From an uncultured Gemmataceae bacterium (lineage in GTDB: Bacteria; Planctomycetota; Planctomycetia; Gemmatales; Gemmataceae): DNA of 64,000 nt. Location: assembly GCA_937923405.1 (NCBI GenBank), contig CALDUY010000039.1, positions 62,001 to 126,000 on the forward strand. Direction: 5' to 3'. Shown one piece after another: positions 1 to 9,009 of the stretch. Position numbers and translations under genes: made by a program. Under the pieces are notes generated by a model. The model was not told the DNA's origin. It made no database searches and saw only the letters and a program-made list of their open reading frames with translations. Position 1 is the first letter of the stretch. Each line of letters opens with the position of its first letter.

Positions 1-705
1 GATCAGTTCGCCACGTTGCAGGATCGCCACCCGGTCGCAGATCATCTCCACTTCGCCCAAGAGATGCGAATTGACGAAGATCGTCTTGCCCTCCTGCTTG
101 AGGCGAGTGATCATCTCGCGAATCTCACGACGGCCCACGGGATCGACGCCATCGGTCGGCTCATCGAGAAAAATCAGATCCGGATCGTGGAAGATGGCTT
201 GAGCCAGGCCGACATGCTGCTTCATCCCTTTGGAGTAGGAGCGGATTTTGGAGTGCATGCGACCCTTGAGACCGACCAACTCTAGCACCTCGGGGATGCG
301 TTTTCGTCGCACGCGGCCAGGCACATCGAGCAAAGCTCCGTAGAAATCCAACAGGCTGGCTGCGGTATGATAATCTGGGAAGCGGTGATCTTCAGGCAGA
401 TAACCGATGCGTCGGCGAACCGCTGTCGCTCCGGCGGGTTGGCCCAGGACGCTGGCCTCGCCGTCGCTGGCGGAAATGACGCCGAGCAGCACCTTGATGA
501 GCGTCGTCTTGCCCGCGCCGTTCTGGCCAAGCAGACCGAAGATTTCGCCGGGCTGCACGTCCAGCGAAACGCCCTTCAAGGCGCGGATTTTGCCATACTC
601 TTTGGCGAGCTGCTTGGTCTGAATCACCGCCACGGGTTGGCCCTCGGGGCTAACGGTCGCTGTTGACACTCCGACTAGCTTACTGGCTCTGTCTACTGAT
701 GTCAT
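1..705 (-). CDS. ABC transporter ATP-binding protein (3' end outside window)
   Basis: Reading down from an ATG at 705 gives 235 codons that run off the left edge, so this is the N-terminal part. The ATPase couples ATP hydrolysis to transport at the cytoplasmic membrane. Visible motifs are Walker A (GQNGAGKTT), a signature-like segment (SYSKGMKQ), Walker B (LIFLDEPTDGVDP) and the H-loop (FVNSHLLGEV). This order fits ABC-2 type exporters, whose permease is usually the next gene. The first 27 or so residues precede the ABC fold, so the start could be the GTG about 26 codons later. It is divergent from the bat-like operon. The substrate cannot be told. Confidence 0.9.
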   Translation of the reverse strand, partial: MTSVDRASKLVGVSTATVSPEGQPVAVIQTKQLAKEYGKIRALKGVSLDVQPGEIFGLLGQNGAGKTTLIKVLLGVISASDGEASVLGQPAGATAVRRRIGYLPEDHRFPDYHTAASLLDFYGALLDVPGRVRRKRIPEVLELVGLKGRMHSKIRSYSKGMKQHVGLAQAIFHDPDLIFLDEPTDGVDPVGRREIREMITRLKQEGKTIFVNSHLLGEVEMICDRVAILQRGELI

Positions 706-799
706 TCGTTGGTGGTTTCAGGAACTTTGAGGTGATTCTTTTTTGACCAGCTCTGGCCAAGGCCTCGCCACTGGGCCGGTTTGGAGTGAGATCGCGTTC

Positions 800-1786
800 A
801 TGCTAGAATTAGCCCATCCAGGATATTTATTGTTGCTGTTACTCCTGCCGTGGCTGGTCCGCTGGCAGCGACGGTGTCGCCGACCGGGGGTGTTGTTTCC
901 GTCGTTGGCCCTGTTCGAGTCGCTGTCTTCCCGTCGCACTTGGTGGGCGGAGCATGGCGGACAGATACTCCGTCTGGCCGGGTTGATTCTGCTGATTCTG
1001 GCTTTGGCTCAACCACGTTGGCCCGATCAGCGCACTCGCCTCGCCACCGACGGCATCGCCCTCATGTTGGTCGTCGACGTCTCGGGGAGCATGGCCGAGC
1101 GCGACTTTCTCGCCGACTCTGGCCCGATCAGCCGGTTAGAGGCAGTGCAGCAAGCATTCACGGCGTTTGTCGAACAACGTCCGAACGATCTGCTGGGACT
1201 GGTCAGCTTTGCCACACGCCCCGAAGCCACTTGTCCACTGACGCTGAACCATCCGACGTTGCTTCGGCTGCTCAAGGGGCTGGAGCCGCGCGGCGTACCA
1301 GGTGAATCGGAAACCAACCTCAGCGACGCGGTGGCCTTGGGGCTGGCCCGCCTCCGCGCCGCCGGTACTCGACGCCAGGTGCTGGTGTTGCTCAGCGATG
1401 GCGAACACAACCAGAGCGAGACTCGTTCCGGCTGGTCGCCGCGTCAGGCCGCCCAGGTGGCCGCCAGTCTCGGTGTGCCGATCTATACCCTCGACGCCGG
1501 ACGCGAGGCCGACGACCCCGACGACCCAGACTACCTGACGCGACAACAAGCGGCGGCGATACTCCGCGACCTAGCCCAGATCACCCAGGGCCGCTACTTT
1601 TCCGCCAGCGACAGCCAGGCTCTGCGGCAAGCCTGCAAGGAGATCGATCGCCTGGAAACGACGACGATCGCCAGTTATCAGTATCGGCGCTATCATGAAG
1701 CGTATCCCGGACTAGCCGGCGCGGCCTTTGCCCTATGGATCGCCGCTCTCCTGCTGGAACAAACGCTGTGGCGACGTTTGCCATGA
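800..1786 (+). CDS. BatA-like von Willebrand factor A membrane protein
   Basis: About 328 residues. The N-terminus is membrane-spanning (a Leu-rich run near residues 8-20 and LRLAGLILLILALAQP near 57-72). A VWA domain follows with the metal-site motif DVSGS, a Thr in GESETNLS and an Asp in LLSDGEHN, so the metal site looks intact. A final membrane helix closes the protein. This is the layout of the BatA/BatB family, which is linked to aerotolerance and MoxR-type chaperone systems, although the exact role is unsettled. No moxR or DUF58 gene is present in the window. I chose the ATG at 800; a TTG at 743 is in frame. The stop overlaps the next start (ATGA). Confidence 0.85.
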   Translation: MLELAHPGYLLLLLLLPWLVRWQRRCRRPGVLFPSLALFESLSSRRTWWAEHGGQILRLAGLILLILALAQPRWPDQRTRLATDGIALMLVVDVSGSMAERDFLADSGPISRLEAVQQAFTAFVEQRPNDLLGLVSFATRPEATCPLTLNHPTLLRLLKGLEPRGVPGESETNLSDAVALGLARLRAAGTRRQVLVLLSDGEHNQSETRSGWSPRQAAQVAASLGVPIYTLDAGREADDPDDPDYLTRQQAAAILRDLAQITQGRYFSASDSQALRQACKEIDRLETTTIASYQYRRYHEAYPGLAGAAFALWIAALLLEQTLWRRLP

Positions 1787-3702
1787 CTGCATACTTTAGC
1801 TATCCGCAATTGCTCTTTTTGCTGCTGACGCTGCCACTGCTGGGATTGTTGAGTTGGTGGGCGAACCGCCATCGTGCCCGACAGTTGGTCGACCTAGTGG
1901 GGTTGGTTAAGACGGCAATGCTGGTCCGGCAGAGAGCTTCTTGGTGGGAGCGAGGTGTGCTGACCTCGGGGCTGGTCTGCCTGGTTGTCGGCATGGCTGG
2001 CCCTCGCTGGGGCCGCGACTGGACCCAAGCCGCCACGCCGGGCCGCGATCTGTTCGTCGTTCTCGATCTATCTCGCAGCATGTTCGCCGAGGCTCCTTCT
2101 CGACTCGAACGCGCCTTGCGTGGACTGGAAGACCTGGCCGACACGTTGCAACAACGTGGTGGATATCGGGTTGGTCTGGTGGGCTTTGCCGGCACCCCGA
2201 AGTTGCTCTGTCCGTTGACCCATGATCTGGATCATTTCCGTGAATGTGTCGCCGCCCTCGATCCAACCTATCCCGACGCCGAGTTGGGCAGCGGCACACG
2301 AATCGGAGCGGCCCTGACATTGGCTCTGGAATCCTTCGAGGGTCGCTCTACTGCCGCTCGTGACGTGCTGCTTCTCTCCGATGGCGACGATCCTCAGCGC
2401 GACGGAGAGTGGCTGCGCGGCGTGGAGCAGGCCCGACGCGATGGCGTACCGATCCACTGCGTGGGAATCGGCGATGCCACTGAGGGACACCGCATCCCCA
2501 CCTATCCAGGCTGGCTAAGGTATCAGGGGCAACCGGTTCGCACCCGTCTCGAAGAAGCACCGCTGCGACGGATCAGTCAGGACACTGGAGGTCGACTGCT
2601 GTTCGTCGGTCAGCGTTCGTTCGCCTTGGGTGAACACTATCTAGCTTGGGCCGCAACTCAGGTCGAGGACAGTCCCGATGCCTTGCTGATGCGCCAACCG
2701 CGTCAGGCCATCTTTTTACTGGCGGCGTTGGTCTTGTTGGTGCTGTCGATGTGCTTGCCGTTTAGCGAGGGGAGAACGGTAGACCACGTCGCCCCCGATT
2801 CCTCTCCCCGAAGCGACGGCGATTGCAACTCCCTCTCCCCGCTGGGGAGAGGGATACAGAGTGAGGGGCTAAAGCACTGCGTTTTCCCTTTGCTTCTCCT
2901 GCCTGTGCTACTGGCAGCCAACACAGAAGATACAGCCGATCTTCTTTATCGTGGAAACGCGGCCTACCAACGCGGCGACTTTTCCTCGGCCATCAGCTAC
3001 TACGAGCAGGCCCAGCGACGAACCACGGATCCGGAACTGCTGGCTTTCAATCTGGCGACGGCGAACTATCAGCTGGCCCAGGCAGGTAACACTTTGGCAT
3101 TGGCGGCTGCGGAATCGGCCTATCGGTCGTGTCTCCAGCCGCGCTGTCCTTATCGCGCTGCGGCTCTGTTCGGGCTGGGCAACTGTCTGTTGCTGCGAGC
3201 CGAATCGGGCCAACTTGATCCGCTGAGTCTGCGTGTGGCCATCGATCGTTATCTGGAGTGTCAACGCGACCCCGGCTGCAGCGCAGAACTGGCCGAGGCG
3301 GCACAACGCCAGCAAGAACGAGCCAGGCTTCTCTTGGCTCAAACCCCGCCGCGCAGCGAGGCCACGGAGTCCAGCGGTGGCGACAACGACTCCACAGACG
3401 AACCGCCGGCCCGGTCCGGCGATCCAGCCAGTCGATCGACCTCGAACGAAACGGTTGCCGAACCGAGTACGAGCGACTCCTCGACCACTGCTCCGACTCG
3501 GGACAGCGACGACAAGTCCGGCAAGTCGAAGGCGGGTCGGGGTACCTTGCCGCCGGTGCCGGACCAAGCCGACGCACCGCCGTTGGCCGCTGAATTGGCT
3601 CAGCTGCACTTAGAGCAGGCACAGCAGCAAATCCAAGAGGATCTGCTACGCCATCGTCGCGGCCGCGCTCGCTCGGTGCCGCCTGCAACGCGAGATTGGT
3701 GA
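1783..3702 (+). CDS. BatB-BatC fusion: VWA domain joined to TPR protein
   Basis: Translation starts at an ATG that overlaps the upstream stop by four bases, giving 639 residues. Residues 1-60 hold two membrane helices. A VWA domain follows with DLSRS, GSGTRIG and LLSDGDD, so the metal site is intact. A helix (FLLAALVLLVLSMCLPF) ends the BatB part. After a low-complexity linker a second hydrophobic stretch (VFPLLLLPVLLAA) leads into TPR repeats (LYRGNAAYQRGDFSSAISYY) and a Ser/Thr/Asp-rich tail, as in BatC. In relatives BatB and BatC are often separate genes. Here the linker DNA contains the CTCTCCCC/GGGGAGAG repeat core found between genes elsewhere in the window. Confidence 0.82.
   Translation: MTAYFSYPQLLFLLLTLPLLGLLSWWANRHRARQLVDLVGLVKTAMLVRQRASWWERGVLTSGLVCLVVGMAGPRWGRDWTQAATPGRDLFVVLDLSRSMFAEAPSRLERALRGLEDLADTLQQRGGYRVGLVGFAGTPKLLCPLTHDLDHFRECVAALDPTYPDAELGSGTRIGAALTLALESFEGRSTAARDVLLLSDGDDPQRDGEWLRGVEQARRDGVPIHCVGIGDATEGHRIPTYPGWLRYQGQPVRTRLEEAPLRRISQDTGGRLLFVGQRSFALGEHYLAWAATQVEDSPDALLMRQPRQAIFLLAALVLLVLSMCLPFSEGRTVDHVAPDSSPRSDGDCNSLSPLGRGIQSEGLKHCVFPLLLLPVLLAANTEDTADLLYRGNAAYQRGDFSSAISYYEQAQRRTTDPELLAFNLATANYQLAQAGNTLALAAAESAYRSCLQPRCPYRAAALFGLGNCLLLRAESGQLDPLSLRVAIDRYLECQRDPGCSAELAEAAQRQQERARLLLAQTPPRSEATESSGGDNDSTDEPPARSGDPASRSTSNETVAEPSTSDSSTTAPTRDSDDKSGKSKAGRGTLPPVPDQADAPPLAAELAQLHLEQAQQQIQEDLLRHRRGRARSVPPATRDW
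2797..2876. repeat. MITE-core repeat embedded in frame in a coding region
   Basis: The stretch holds CTCTCCCCGCTGGGGAGAG followed by a GTGAGGGGC segment. The same core and flank occur in the intergenic repeats near 37260 and 52350. Here it is read as the linker between the BatB and BatC halves. Confidence 0.6.
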
Positions 3703-4766
3703 CCCGCATGCCGACCCTGCCTCTGCCGCGACTCTGGCTAGCCGGTTGGCTGTTGCTCGGCGGAATGCCCACCGTGTTGAACGGGGCCGACGATGAGATC
3801 CCTCGGGTTGGCCGTCCCGCCGATTTGCCCTTCAGCGGAGCCAGCGCCGGATTCCATTTTGACCCAGAGCATTCCGAATATCAGGTGCCATTTCTCGTCT
3901 CGACGACAGCATCAGCCAAGGCGATCCAAGAGCAAGAAGCAGTGCTGCTGACGCTGACGGTGCAAGCACGCGGCCAGGTGCGGACGCCACCGCAACGCCT
4001 AGATCTCCAGGAGATCCCCGCCCTGGCACAACGGTTTTATCTGGAAGACGTAACCGAGGGCCGAGCCGCCACTACGGTGAGCCGCTCCTGGCAGTGGGTC
4101 TATCGATTGCGGCCGCGCTCGGTTGGCCTACAGCAAATTCCAGGGATCCCTTTTGTCTACTATAATCCGGATCTGCAACCTGTGACACGCAGTTTCCAGG
4201 TGATCTGGACCGATCCCTTGCCGTTGGAAGTGCGGCCCAGCGAACGCGACGCGCCTCCCGTGACAGCAAGCGAGAGCATTCTGAAGCTCGATCCTGACGT
4301 ATTGCGAACTCCGCCTCGAACTGGAATTCCCTGGGGTTGGTGGTGGCCGCTGTGGCTGGGCACGCCGCTGGCTTGTGCCGGGTGGTATCTTGTGTGGCAC
4401 TGGCTCTATGCCGATGCCGCGACCTTGGCCCGACGACGCCGCAGTCGGGCGGAGCGACAGGCCCTCCGGGCGCTGGCTCAGGCCAAGCGGTTGCAAGGAC
4501 GGGCACAAGCTGATCGAATTGTCGCCATCGTCGCCGAGTATCTACAGGCTCGCCTGGGCTGGTCAGGGGCTGAACCGACTCCCACAGAGATCACCGCCTT
4601 TTTACGACAAAACCGATATGATGAATCTTTAGTCGAGCAGACACGCCATCTGCTAGAATTGACCAGCGCGGTGCGATTCGGACCGATCGAGGAGGCGCAT
4701 CTATTGGAGGCGGCGCGGGTCTGGATTCAAGCCATTGAGGAGGCCTCATGTCCGCCTGGGTCGTGA
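3699..4766 (+). CDS. BatD-like secreted and membrane-anchored protein
   Basis: About 355 residues. There is an N-terminal signal sequence (LWLAGWLLLGGMPTVLNGA), a beta-rich exported part, a membrane helix near residue 215 (WWWPLWLGTPLACAGWYLVW) and a cytoplasmic helical tail. The position between BatB-BatC and BatE and this layout fit the BatD (oxygen tolerance) family; similarity within that family is low, so the name is partly from context. A GTG at 3699 overlaps the previous stop by four bases, and an ATG at 3708 is an equally good start. The end overlaps the next gene by 19 bases. Confidence 0.65.
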   Translation: MTRMPTLPLPRLWLAGWLLLGGMPTVLNGADDEIPRVGRPADLPFSGASAGFHFDPEHSEYQVPFLVSTTASAKAIQEQEAVLLTLTVQARGQVRTPPQRLDLQEIPALAQRFYLEDVTEGRAATTVSRSWQWVYRLRPRSVGLQQIPGIPFVYYNPDLQPVTRSFQVIWTDPLPLEVRPSERDAPPVTASESILKLDPDVLRTPPRTGIPWGWWWPLWLGTPLACAGWYLVWHWLYADAATLARRRRSRAERQALRALAQAKRLQGRAQADRIVAIVAEYLQARLGWSGAEPTPTEITAFLRQNRYDESLVEQTRHLLELTSAVRFGPIEEAHLLEAARVWIQAIEEASCPPGS

Positions 4767-5554
4767 CTGTATCGCTGCTGCTTGGCGCAGAGCCAAGCGA
4801 TGCCCAACTCGTCGCCGAGGCCGAGCGAGCCTTCGCCGAGGGGCTGAGCCAGCGCGACCAGGGCGAACGAGGAGCCGAAGCGTTCCGTCAGGCGGCCCAG
4901 TGGTTCGAGCAGCTCCGTCGGCGCGGCTACGACAACCCAGCGCTAGCACGGAACCTAGGCAACGCCTATTTCCTGGCCGGCGATTTACCGCATGCCATCC
5001 TGACCTACCGTCAAGGATTGCGGCTGGCTCCGGAGGATCGAAAGCTACGCGACTGTCTGGAATTTGCCCGCGAGCAGGTCGTTCGAGCTGAGCCACATCT
5101 GGGCCGACCTGGGGACGATATAGTTCCGCCGGTGGGGACACGCTGGCTGTTGCTCGGACTGACCGGGCTGTATGTCCTAGGCTGGCTTCTGTTGACGCGC
5201 GCTGGGATGCTGCGGTGGCGTGTTGGTCTGGGAATCGGAGGGTTGTTCATCGTCGCCGCCCTAGTTGGGGTGTACCTAGCGCAGCCGGCTCCGTCGAGAC
5301 CGGTCGCGGTGCTGGCCCGAGATGGTGTGTTGCTCCGCAAGGGCAATTCGGAGTTTTTCCCTCCCTGGTTCGAGACGCCGCTGAATCGTGGCATGGAGGC
5401 AACGATTCTGTATCGCCGTGAGGATTGGGTGCAGGTCGAATTGGCTAGCGGTGAGATCGGCTGGGTGCGCCAGCGCGACTTGGTCAGCGAGGCACCGGAT
5501 AGACTCCAGACAGCCGATCGTGCGGGCCACGATTGGGCCAGACCATGGCGATGA
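4748..5554 (+). CDS. BatE-like TPR protein with SH3-like C-terminus
   Basis: 268 residues. The N-terminal part has a TPR-type unit (LARNLGNAYFLAGDLPHAILTYRQGLRLAPED). Two membrane helices lie near residues 132-150 and 158-177. The last part (VLLRKGNSEFFP, then GEIGWVRQRDLV) looks like a bacterial SH3 domain. This is the arrangement known for BatE. A GAGGAGG box stands 6-7 bases before the ATG. It ends the bat-like operon, and its last 71 bases overlap the 3' end of the kinase gene on the other strand. Confidence 0.75.
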   Translation: MSAWVVTVSLLLGAEPSDAQLVAEAERAFAEGLSQRDQGERGAEAFRQAAQWFEQLRRRGYDNPALARNLGNAYFLAGDLPHAILTYRQGLRLAPEDRKLRDCLEFAREQVVRAEPHLGRPGDDIVPPVGTRWLLLGLTGLYVLGWLLLTRAGMLRWRVGLGIGGLFIVAALVGVYLAQPAPSRPVAVLARDGVLLRKGNSEFFPPWFETPLNRGMEATILYRREDWVQVELASGEIGWVRQRDLVSEAPDRLQTADRAGHDWARPWR

Positions 5555-8500
5555 AGACATAAACGCCCAGCAGCACCACCGCGGCCCACCACAAATGCCA
5601 AGAGATCCAGCCGACGAAGCGGATCTCTTCGCTGGACCAGCCGGAACGGGCTTCGGAGACTCGCCAAAGATCGAGAGACATCGCGGCATACAGCAGCAGA
5701 GCCACCGGAAGCCAAACCACCAGCGCCCGCCAAGCACAACGCCAACGTGCCGCGGGCCGACCGTCGGCCCCGACGAGAGCAATACCAGCCAGCCACGGAG
5801 CCAGTCCGCCGCGTGTCAAAAACGCCCAGATGGCCCAGATTACCGGCCAGGCGAAAAGCACCAACGGCAGCGTCGGTTCTTTCTGCCACTCGACAAACAG
5901 ATGCGAGGGGCCTTGGAGAAAATCATCGTCGCGCAAGAACGCATCCAGTCCCTGATCGGCGCTGGGGTCTTGCTTCAGCTCTTCGATCAGGCTCTCGGTG
6001 TAACTTCGGCTAATGAACTCCTCGTTGCGCTCGAAGGCATTGCGAAAGAACCAACTCCACGAGGCCTGAACCGCCTCCCGATCGCGTTGCAGGGCTTGCA
6101 GACTAGCCTGAATCTCGTTCAACTGTTTCTGCTGTTCGTCGGACAACTGGAGTTCGACCAGGTTAACCGGTTCGGAAGAGTCGAGGCAATCAACGACTTG
6201 TTTTTTGGCAAACTCGCCGTTGGCCGCTCCCAACACGCAGATGGTGTAGCCGGCCAGCAACAGCACCGGCGACAGCAGAAACTGACAGATCAAACCCGGC
6301 AACAGTCCCAGGGTGGTCAAGACCACCTGCATGCCGCGAGCGGGTCGGCTGATCTCTTCGGGCTGTTCGTGGCCCTTGCTCAAGGCTTGGCGAACCTGGT
6401 TCAGACTAGTGAATGGCTCGCGGGCACCGCTGGCCCCTAGTAGTCGGCCCATGAGTTCCGAAGCATGCCAGGGAATCGGGGCTCGAATCGGCCGATCCAG
6501 TTCTCCCGATGGCCGTGCATGTCCCTCCAAAGCGATGGCGGCGGTCTGCCGCAACAAATTCATCGGCGTGCGTGCCCAGGTCGGCTCCTGAGCCGGCGTG
6601 TCGAGCAACAACACCCGACCCGACGGCTGCACCCAGATTTGTTCCGGACTTAAGCGATCCGGCAAGGAGTGATCCTGCTCTGCTTCTTCTAGTTCGATGG
6701 CCAGCTGTTCCAGCAGCGATAGCGCATCGCGCCAGCCGAGCCGTCGCCGTTTGGGGACCAGATCAGCCAGCGTGCAACCGGCAGCGGCGACGAAGGCATC
6801 CCAGCGCCAGCCGTCCTGCTCGCCGTCAGCCAGCCAGCGAGGGCGAGCATCGCGAGCCAGATCCCGCCGGGTGGCGCTGAGCCGCTCTCCGCCACGCCGC
6901 AACCATAGCCAAACCGGTCGGCGTAAAGCGCGATCTTCGCCTTGCAGCAGCATCTCGTCGTCGGTGCGTCGGGCCACGGCAAGCACGTCGTAGCTGCTGA
7001 CCTGAGTTGGCACCCCTTCCGGTAGGTGGGCCTCGCTGGGCCAGCCTGTCTTGGCTGAGGTGCGAAAGCGCGGCCGTTCGCTGGGCAGACGAATGACCTG
7101 CGTGCCAGAGAGCAACTCATGGACGCCACGATAGCCGTTGGCTCGTCGCATGGTGACGGCCAGCAACCCTACGCCGATGGCCGCGGAAACGAACGGTAGC
7201 ACGGCCAGCAGCATGACACTGCCGATGACGCGCAAGGCGATGCTGAGGTCAAGCTCGGTGATCAACAAACTGCCCAGGGTCGAACCCAGAGCCAGCAGAG
7301 CCATACTCACCAAGATCTGAGCGACGTCGATACCTAGATAAAACAGAAACGTTCGCCACAGCGAACGCGGCAACGAGGGGCGATCGCGGGTCAGCACGTT
7401 GCGCACCCGCAGCCGAGTGGCGAATTTCCCCAACGAACAGCCGAAGTACCACTCCGGCAGACCAAAGTACAGCAGGCCCGTCACCAGACCAACCAGAGGC
7501 GACAGCACCAGCCAGGAGTTGACCTGACTGGCGGGGAACAGCCACTGCACCAATTGCATCAGTCCCAGCTGCAACGGCAACAGGACCAACAGATCGAGCA
7601 GAAAGGCCGTCACGCGCCAGCCCAGATCAGGCAGGGTCGCTGTCGCCTCTAGAAAGGGCAACAACGCCAACCGCAGTTCCTCCAGCGATTGCCAACGTGT
7701 CCGCAATGAGCGCGACAAGCCGCGCAGCACTACTTCGTCCAGCGTGCGTGGGATCTCGGGCCGATACTTCCGCATCGAAGTCGGCGGGTCGGACACGGCC
7801 CGAGCCAGGGCTGCTGCTGGGTCGTCATCCTGAAACGGCGCTCGCCCTGTCAGCAGATAGTACAACGTGGCGCAGACCGAGTAGACATCGGTTCGCGGAT
7901 CCACCGGCTCGTTGCGAATCTGCTCCGGGGAGGCAAACAACACGGTGCCCAGAAACGACCCCGAGCGGGTCAGTTGCTCGCGGCCAACCAACGACTTGGC
8001 CAATCCGAAATCGCCGACTTTGACGCGCCCCTCTTCGTCGAGAAAACAGTTGGACGGTTTGACGTCGCGATGGACCACGCCCAGGCGATGAGCTTCTTGT
8101 AGGCCTTCAATGACGTCGAGGATCTTTTCCACGGCCTCGCTGACCGGCAGTGGTCCGCGCGTGAGGACCAGATCCTGCAGGTTATGGCCCGGCATCAGTT
8201 CCATGACGATGTACGGCTGGCCGTCGTCCTCGTCGGCGGCCAGCACGAAGACACAGCGCGGATGGAACAGCGTCGAGGCCAGACGGCCTTCTCGGCGGAA
8301 GCGCTCGACGGCGTCGGGTGAATCGGTGTATTCGGGGCGGATCAGCTTGACGGCGACGAGTCGGCCAGTGGTGGTTTCCTCGGCAGCGAAGACGGTGCCC
8401 ATGCCACCACCGCCCAGCATTCGCATCAGTCGATAGCGTCCGACCTTGTCGGGATAAGTGCCGGCCAAGCACCTGGGCGGGGGGTAGGAGTGCGTGGCGT

Positions 8501-8669
8501 CGGGATCTTGCTCCTGACGACCGGGAATCGTGGTGGCCTCGGCGGTGCCTCCGGAGGGCGGCAGCGTCTGCACCGCGCCCAGCAACGACGAGCCGCAATG
8601 GGAGCAGAATCGAGGCGCTACCCGAGAGAATTCCAGTGCCGTGCCACAGTTGGGGCAGTCAAGCCGCAT
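5484..8669 (-). CDS. Ser/Thr protein kinase with zinc ribbon, pseudokinase and two RDD domains
   Basis: 1061 residues. Cys5, Cys8, Cys22 and Cys25 form a zinc ribbon. A complete PknB-like kinase domain follows (about 76-340): GGGGMG loop, Lys108 in AVK, HRDVKPSN at 200-207, DFGLAK at 220 and FASPEQ. Next is an RDD-type membrane domain (about 350-520), then about 200 residues that resemble a kinase without the catalytic motifs, then a second RDD-like membrane domain at the C-terminus. The kinase phosphorylates Ser/Thr of unknown targets at the membrane. Its 3' end overlaps the bat-like operon, which suggests but does not prove a shared theme. Confidence 0.93.
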   Translation of the reverse strand: MRLDCPNCGTALEFSRVAPRFCSHCGSSLLGAVQTLPPSGGTAEATTIPGRQEQDPDATHSYPPPRCLAGTYPDKVGRYRLMRMLGGGGMGTVFAAEETTTGRLVAVKLIRPEYTDSPDAVERFRREGRLASTLFHPRCVFVLAADEDDGQPYIVMELMPGHNLQDLVLTRGPLPVSEAVEKILDVIEGLQEAHRLGVVHRDVKPSNCFLDEEGRVKVGDFGLAKSLVGREQLTRSGSFLGTVLFASPEQIRNEPVDPRTDVYSVCATLYYLLTGRAPFQDDDPAAALARAVSDPPTSMRKYRPEIPRTLDEVVLRGLSRSLRTRWQSLEELRLALLPFLEATATLPDLGWRVTAFLLDLLVLLPLQLGLMQLVQWLFPASQVNSWLVLSPLVGLVTGLLYFGLPEWYFGCSLGKFATRLRVRNVLTRDRPSLPRSLWRTFLFYLGIDVAQILVSMALLALGSTLGSLLITELDLSIALRVIGSVMLLAVLPFVSAAIGVGLLAVTMRRANGYRGVHELLSGTQVIRLPSERPRFRTSAKTGWPSEAHLPEGVPTQVSSYDVLAVARRTDDEMLLQGEDRALRRPVWLWLRRGGERLSATRRDLARDARPRWLADGEQDGWRWDAFVAAAGCTLADLVPKRRRLGWRDALSLLEQLAIELEEAEQDHSLPDRLSPEQIWVQPSGRVLLLDTPAQEPTWARTPMNLLRQTAAIALEGHARPSGELDRPIRAPIPWHASELMGRLLGASGAREPFTSLNQVRQALSKGHEQPEEISRPARGMQVVLTTLGLLPGLICQFLLSPVLLLAGYTICVLGAANGEFAKKQVVDCLDSSEPVNLVELQLSDEQQKQLNEIQASLQALQRDREAVQASWSWFFRNAFERNEEFISRSYTESLIEELKQDPSADQGLDAFLRDDDFLQGPSHLFVEWQKEPTLPLVLFAWPVIWAIWAFLTRGGLAPWLAGIALVGADGRPAARWRCAWRALVVWLPVALLLYAAMSLDLWRVSEARSGWSSEEIRFVGWISWHLWWAAVVLLGVYVFIAMVWPNRGPHDRLSGVYPVPR

Positions 8670-8706
8670 GGTCGGATTCCGCCTCGAAAAAGGCCCAGCG
8701 ACCTCG

Positions 8707-9009
8707 TTACACTACCTCGATCCGACTGTGGTTATCGAGGGTTACACTGGAGAGTTCGCCATTGGGTTTGATGAAATGAACCGTGACAACAACGATGTCG
8801 TCCTCCGGCACTCGGTCGGTGGCCAATCCAGTCGCCAGAAAATTCACCTCGCGAAACTCCCCTTCAACAGTCGTCTCCCAACCCCAGCGACTGTTCATGC
8901 GAACCCGCTGAGTGATGCGGATCTTCTGCCCCGGCTTGAGCGATTTCAGCACCGCTGCCAGAGCTGGGCGAACCGGGCGCGTCGACGACGGAATGGTATC
9001 AGCCTGCGT
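8707..9009 (-). CDS. Small conserved beta-rich protein of unknown function
   Basis: About 101 residues starting from the ATG that overlaps the ilvH stop (ATGA), so it is translationally coupled to ilvH. The chain after residue 20 alternates hydrophobic and charged residues in a way that suggests a small beta barrel (KIRITQRVRM, then GEFREVNFLA and IVVVTVHFI). There is no signal sequence, Cys pair or membrane segment. I do not recognise a family. The leftmost base of the start codon triplet is 9010 and the codon runs to 9012. Confidence 0.6.
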   Translation of the reverse strand, partial: TQADTIPSSTRPVRPALAAVLKSLKPGQKIRITQRVRMNSRWGWETTVEGEFREVNFLATGLATDRVPEDDIVVVTVHFIKPNGELSSVTLDNHSRIEVV

